NCBI RefSeq assembly: GCF_042453785.1
Contig: NC_091676.1
Span: forward strand, 2,735,501 to 2,799,500
Length of the DNA: 64,000 nt
Direction: 5' to 3'
Origin: Malus domestica
Taxonomy: Eukaryota > Streptophyta > Magnoliopsida > Rosales > Rosaceae
In this document: positions 62,063-64,000 of the stretch, piece after piece
How positions within the stretch are numbered: position 1 is the first letter of the stretch
Layout: each line of letters opens with the position of its first letter
Made by a program: the position numbers and the translations under genes
Notes under the pieces: generated by a model
Told to the model about the DNA's origin: nothing
The model's database searches: none
The model's input: only the letters and a program-made list of their open reading frames with translations

Positions 62063-62677
62063 GACTTCAGTTCGTCTCTCTTTTATTTTATTTTTGTTGC
62101 TATTACTAGTCCAGTTCCCATTACCATTAGTGACCCCTTGAAATTTGGTTTGTGTTTACACGAGCGATTTTTCATATACTCAGAACACCAGTCAAGACAT
62201 TAACGCTTCATTATTTAAGTTGACTTCTAGTTTGTCTCTATTGTTAGGTACTAGTCGAGTTCTCATCACCATTAGTGATCTTTGAAATTTGGTTAGTGTT
62301 AGCGATTTTTCATATAATCAGGATACAAACTAAAACGTCATTATTTAAGTCCACTTCTAATTTATCTCTATTTTATTATTTTGTTGTTGTTGTTGTTATG
62401 ACTAGTTGAGTTCTCATCACCACTAGTTATCTTTTGAAATTTGGTTTGTGTTTACAAGAGATTTTTTAAATACTCAGAACACAAGTTGTGACACTAATGC
62501 TTCATTATTTAAGTCGACTTCTAGTTCGTCTCTCTTTTATTATTTTTTGTTGTCTTTATTACTATTCGAGTTCCCATCACCATTAGTGATCTTTGGAATT
62601 TGGTTTGTGCTCACACGAGATATTTTTGGTGTACGATCATGACACAACTCGGAATACTAACTCATCATTATTTAAGT
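62063..62677. repeat. Tandem array of four ~130-165 bp units
   Basis: Units start near 62063, 62222, 62351 and 62515. Each contains GACTTCTAGTTCGTCTCT, GAGTTCTCATCACCATTAG, TGAAATTTGGTTTGTGTT, CGATTTTTCATATACTCAG and ends CATTATTTAAGT. Units have diverged and differ in length; a TTG microsatellite expands the third. No coding sequence. Confidence 0.88.
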
Positions 62678-63076
62678 GAAAAGAACATATATTTTTCTGT
62701 GTCCCTCAACTGATATTATTATATGTGGTATACCGTTTTGTATTTCAATCACATTGAAAATTTTATCCACACTTACAACTCTACAGTTAACCAATAATTA
62801 AGCTTAATTAATTTCATAAAAGTATCATATTGACAGTGAGTATTTTATGTGTGTTTGGGCATATATAATTACCTAATACCTACGGTTTGCTTGGTAAACA
62901 ATTGAAATTGAAAAATAAAGGAGCATGTAAATACATACGATCTTATTAGTAAAAGCCACGCATTCTTCCAGATAGTTCGTTAATTAGGAAGTGTTTTTGG
63001 CCAGTAATCCACAATTAGGAAATAATTAGGTGTGTATTGCATGTAACCTGCTTCTATCATTTTGTTAGTAAACAAC
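62678..63076. other. Spacer
   Basis: AT-rich non-coding DNA; nothing recognised. Confidence 0.4.
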
Positions 63077-63164
63077 ATAATTGTAACATCCCACATCGTT
63101 ATGGGGAGTGGATCATGTAAGCCTTATATGTATATTCCCATCTCTACCTAGCACGAGACATTTT

Positions 63165-63265
63165 GGAAGCTCACTGACTTCGGGTTCCATTGGAACTCCG
63201 AAGTTAAGCGAGTAGCGCGCGAGAGCCATCTCATGATGGATGATCCACTAGAAAGTTCTCGTGTG
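63165..63265 (+). repeat. 5S rRNA-like block in the left Cassandra LTR
   Basis: CTCCGAAGTTAAGCG followed by a GAGAGC, GATGGATGA, GAAAGTTCTCGTG series corresponds to the A box, intermediate element and C box of the 5S gene internal promoter. It is diverged from true 5S rRNA and is part of the element, not a ribosomal gene. Confidence 0.8.
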
Positions 63266-63529
63266 AGTTCCCAGAAACAAAACCGTGAGGGCATGGTCGG
63301 GGCCCAAAGCGGACAATATCGTGCTACTGTGGAGTTGAGCCCGAGATGTGGTGAGGGCCTAGGCCGGGATGCAACAATTTGGTATCTAAGCCAATCCCTG
63401 GCCGTATGTGTACCGACGAGGACATCGGGCTCCTAAGGAGGGTGAATTGTAACAACCCACATCGTCATGGGGAGTGGATCATGTAAGCCTTATATGTATA
63501 TTCTCATTTCTACCTAACACGATGCTTTT

Positions 63530-63630
63530 TGGAAGCTCACTGGTTTCGGGTTCCATTGGAACTCCGAAGTTAAGCGAGTAGCGCACGAGAGCAATCCCAT
63601 GATGGGTGACCCACTGGGAAGTTCTCATAT
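63530..63630 (+). repeat. 5S rRNA-like block in the right Cassandra LTR
   Basis: Same block as in the left LTR, closer to canonical 5S in GATGGGTGACCCACTGGGAA. Confidence 0.8.
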
Positions 63631-63692
63631 AAGTTCTCAAAAACAAAATCGTTAGGGCATGGTCGGGGCCCGGGCCGGGATGTGACAATAAT

Positions 63693-64000
63693 CCACTTGT
63701 TTCTAATGTGAAGAAACCAGACTCAACCACCTATCTTGCACTGATTAATTAACTGGACCTCAAATCAAAGCCCTTAATCTTTAGGAAATTGTTATTAGTA
63801 TTCCAAAAATCACATCCTACACTCCAAACTCTATATGTTATGAAAAAAATACACTTATGATAAGTGCGAACAACACTTTGCAATCTTTACATTAAGATAG
63901 AGATTAATACAAGATATATGGACTTTTGCACTATACAAGCAACTGCTGCCACATAAAAAACAGAAAATAATAATAATTGTTTTGGATTGGACAGTAGCTG
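63693..64000. other. Right edge of the window, non-coding
   Basis: AT-rich sequence without recognisable gene or element. Confidence 0.4.

Larger units (their letters stand above)
63082..63687 (+). mobile_element. Cassandra TRIM retrotransposon (5S rRNA-like LTRs)
   Basis: LTRs at 63082-63376 and 63448-63687 start TGTAACA-CCCACATCG and end GGGATG-ACA; they are unequal in length. A 5 bp target duplication ATAAT flanks the copy (63077-63081, 63688-63692). The 71 bp internal domain begins with TTTGGTATCTAAGCC, the primer-binding site for initiator tRNA-Met, and ends with the purine-rich AAGGAGGGTGAAT. Both LTRs hold a 5S rRNA-like block with AACTCCGAAGTTAAGCGAGT, the defining feature of Cassandra, a non-coding family mobilised by other elements. 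Structurally it looks whole; it encodes no protein. Confidence 0.9.

Noticed and set aside
63165-63630. 5S rRNA genes
   Set aside because: The 5S-like blocks are diverged and sit inside the two LTRs of a Cassandra element with target duplication.

Overview
The window is nuclear DNA of a flowering plant. It has spliced GT-AG genes with AT-rich introns, plant-only families (DUF1639, DUF761, R2R3-MYB, BEE-type bHLH, acyl-lipid thioesterase) and dense small transposons. The repeats (a Cassandra TRIM with 5S rRNA-like LTRs, an Au-like SINE, several short MITE families) together with the gene sequences suggest a woody rosid, most likely Rosaceae of the apple/pear group. That assignment is inference; no search was run.

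Layout, left to right. A complete cysteine-tRNA ligase gene lies on the minus strand (390-4169). It is followed by a 1.4 kb Mutator-like element with ~395 bp inverted ends, a perfect 9 bp target duplication and a captured, broken piece of a host MBF1 coactivator gene. Next come a small DUF761 gene (minus, 7328-7816), about 4 kb of gene-poor DNA with one solo-LTR candidate, a DUF1639 gene (plus, 11963-13306) whose last coding exon is 6 nt, and an intronless membrane-associated kinase regulator-like gene (minus, 16327-17193). A palindromic MITE precedes a 5.8 kb Copia retrotransposon (19902-25672) with nearly identical LTRs and a broken coding region.

The middle holds two complete housekeeping genes on the plus strand: type I mannose-6-phosphate isomerase (26638-29335, 5 exons) and cytosolic glutamine-tRNA ligase (30453-36752, 23 exons, one GC-AG intron). 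A subgroup-20-like R2R3-MYB gene (minus, 39182-40304) follows, then 7 kb of non-genic DNA with a Harbinger-like element and an RNase H-like fossil, then a BEE-type bHLH gene (plus, 47987-49684).

The right part carries a plastid acyl-lipid thioesterase (51207-52567), a universal stress protein (USP) pseudogene next to an apparently intact USP gene (54252-55480), and an S1/P1-type nuclease (minus, 55750-57577). About 6 kb beyond the thioesterase lies a decayed piece of it that still keeps its intron. The last 5 kb is repeats: a GT-rich 1.45 kb element with a 10 bp target duplication, a MITE, a SINE, a four-unit tandem array and a complete Cassandra TRIM.

The genes do not form a pathway or cluster; they are ordinary independent plant loci. 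Two encode aminoacyl-tRNA synthetases and both have telo-box-like motifs upstream. I found no convincing unknown multi-gene system. The most interesting items are the gene-capturing Mutator-like element, the Cassandra copy, the thioesterase fragment and some unusual exon structures. Exon borders were derived by hand from splice sites, reading phase and family conservation.
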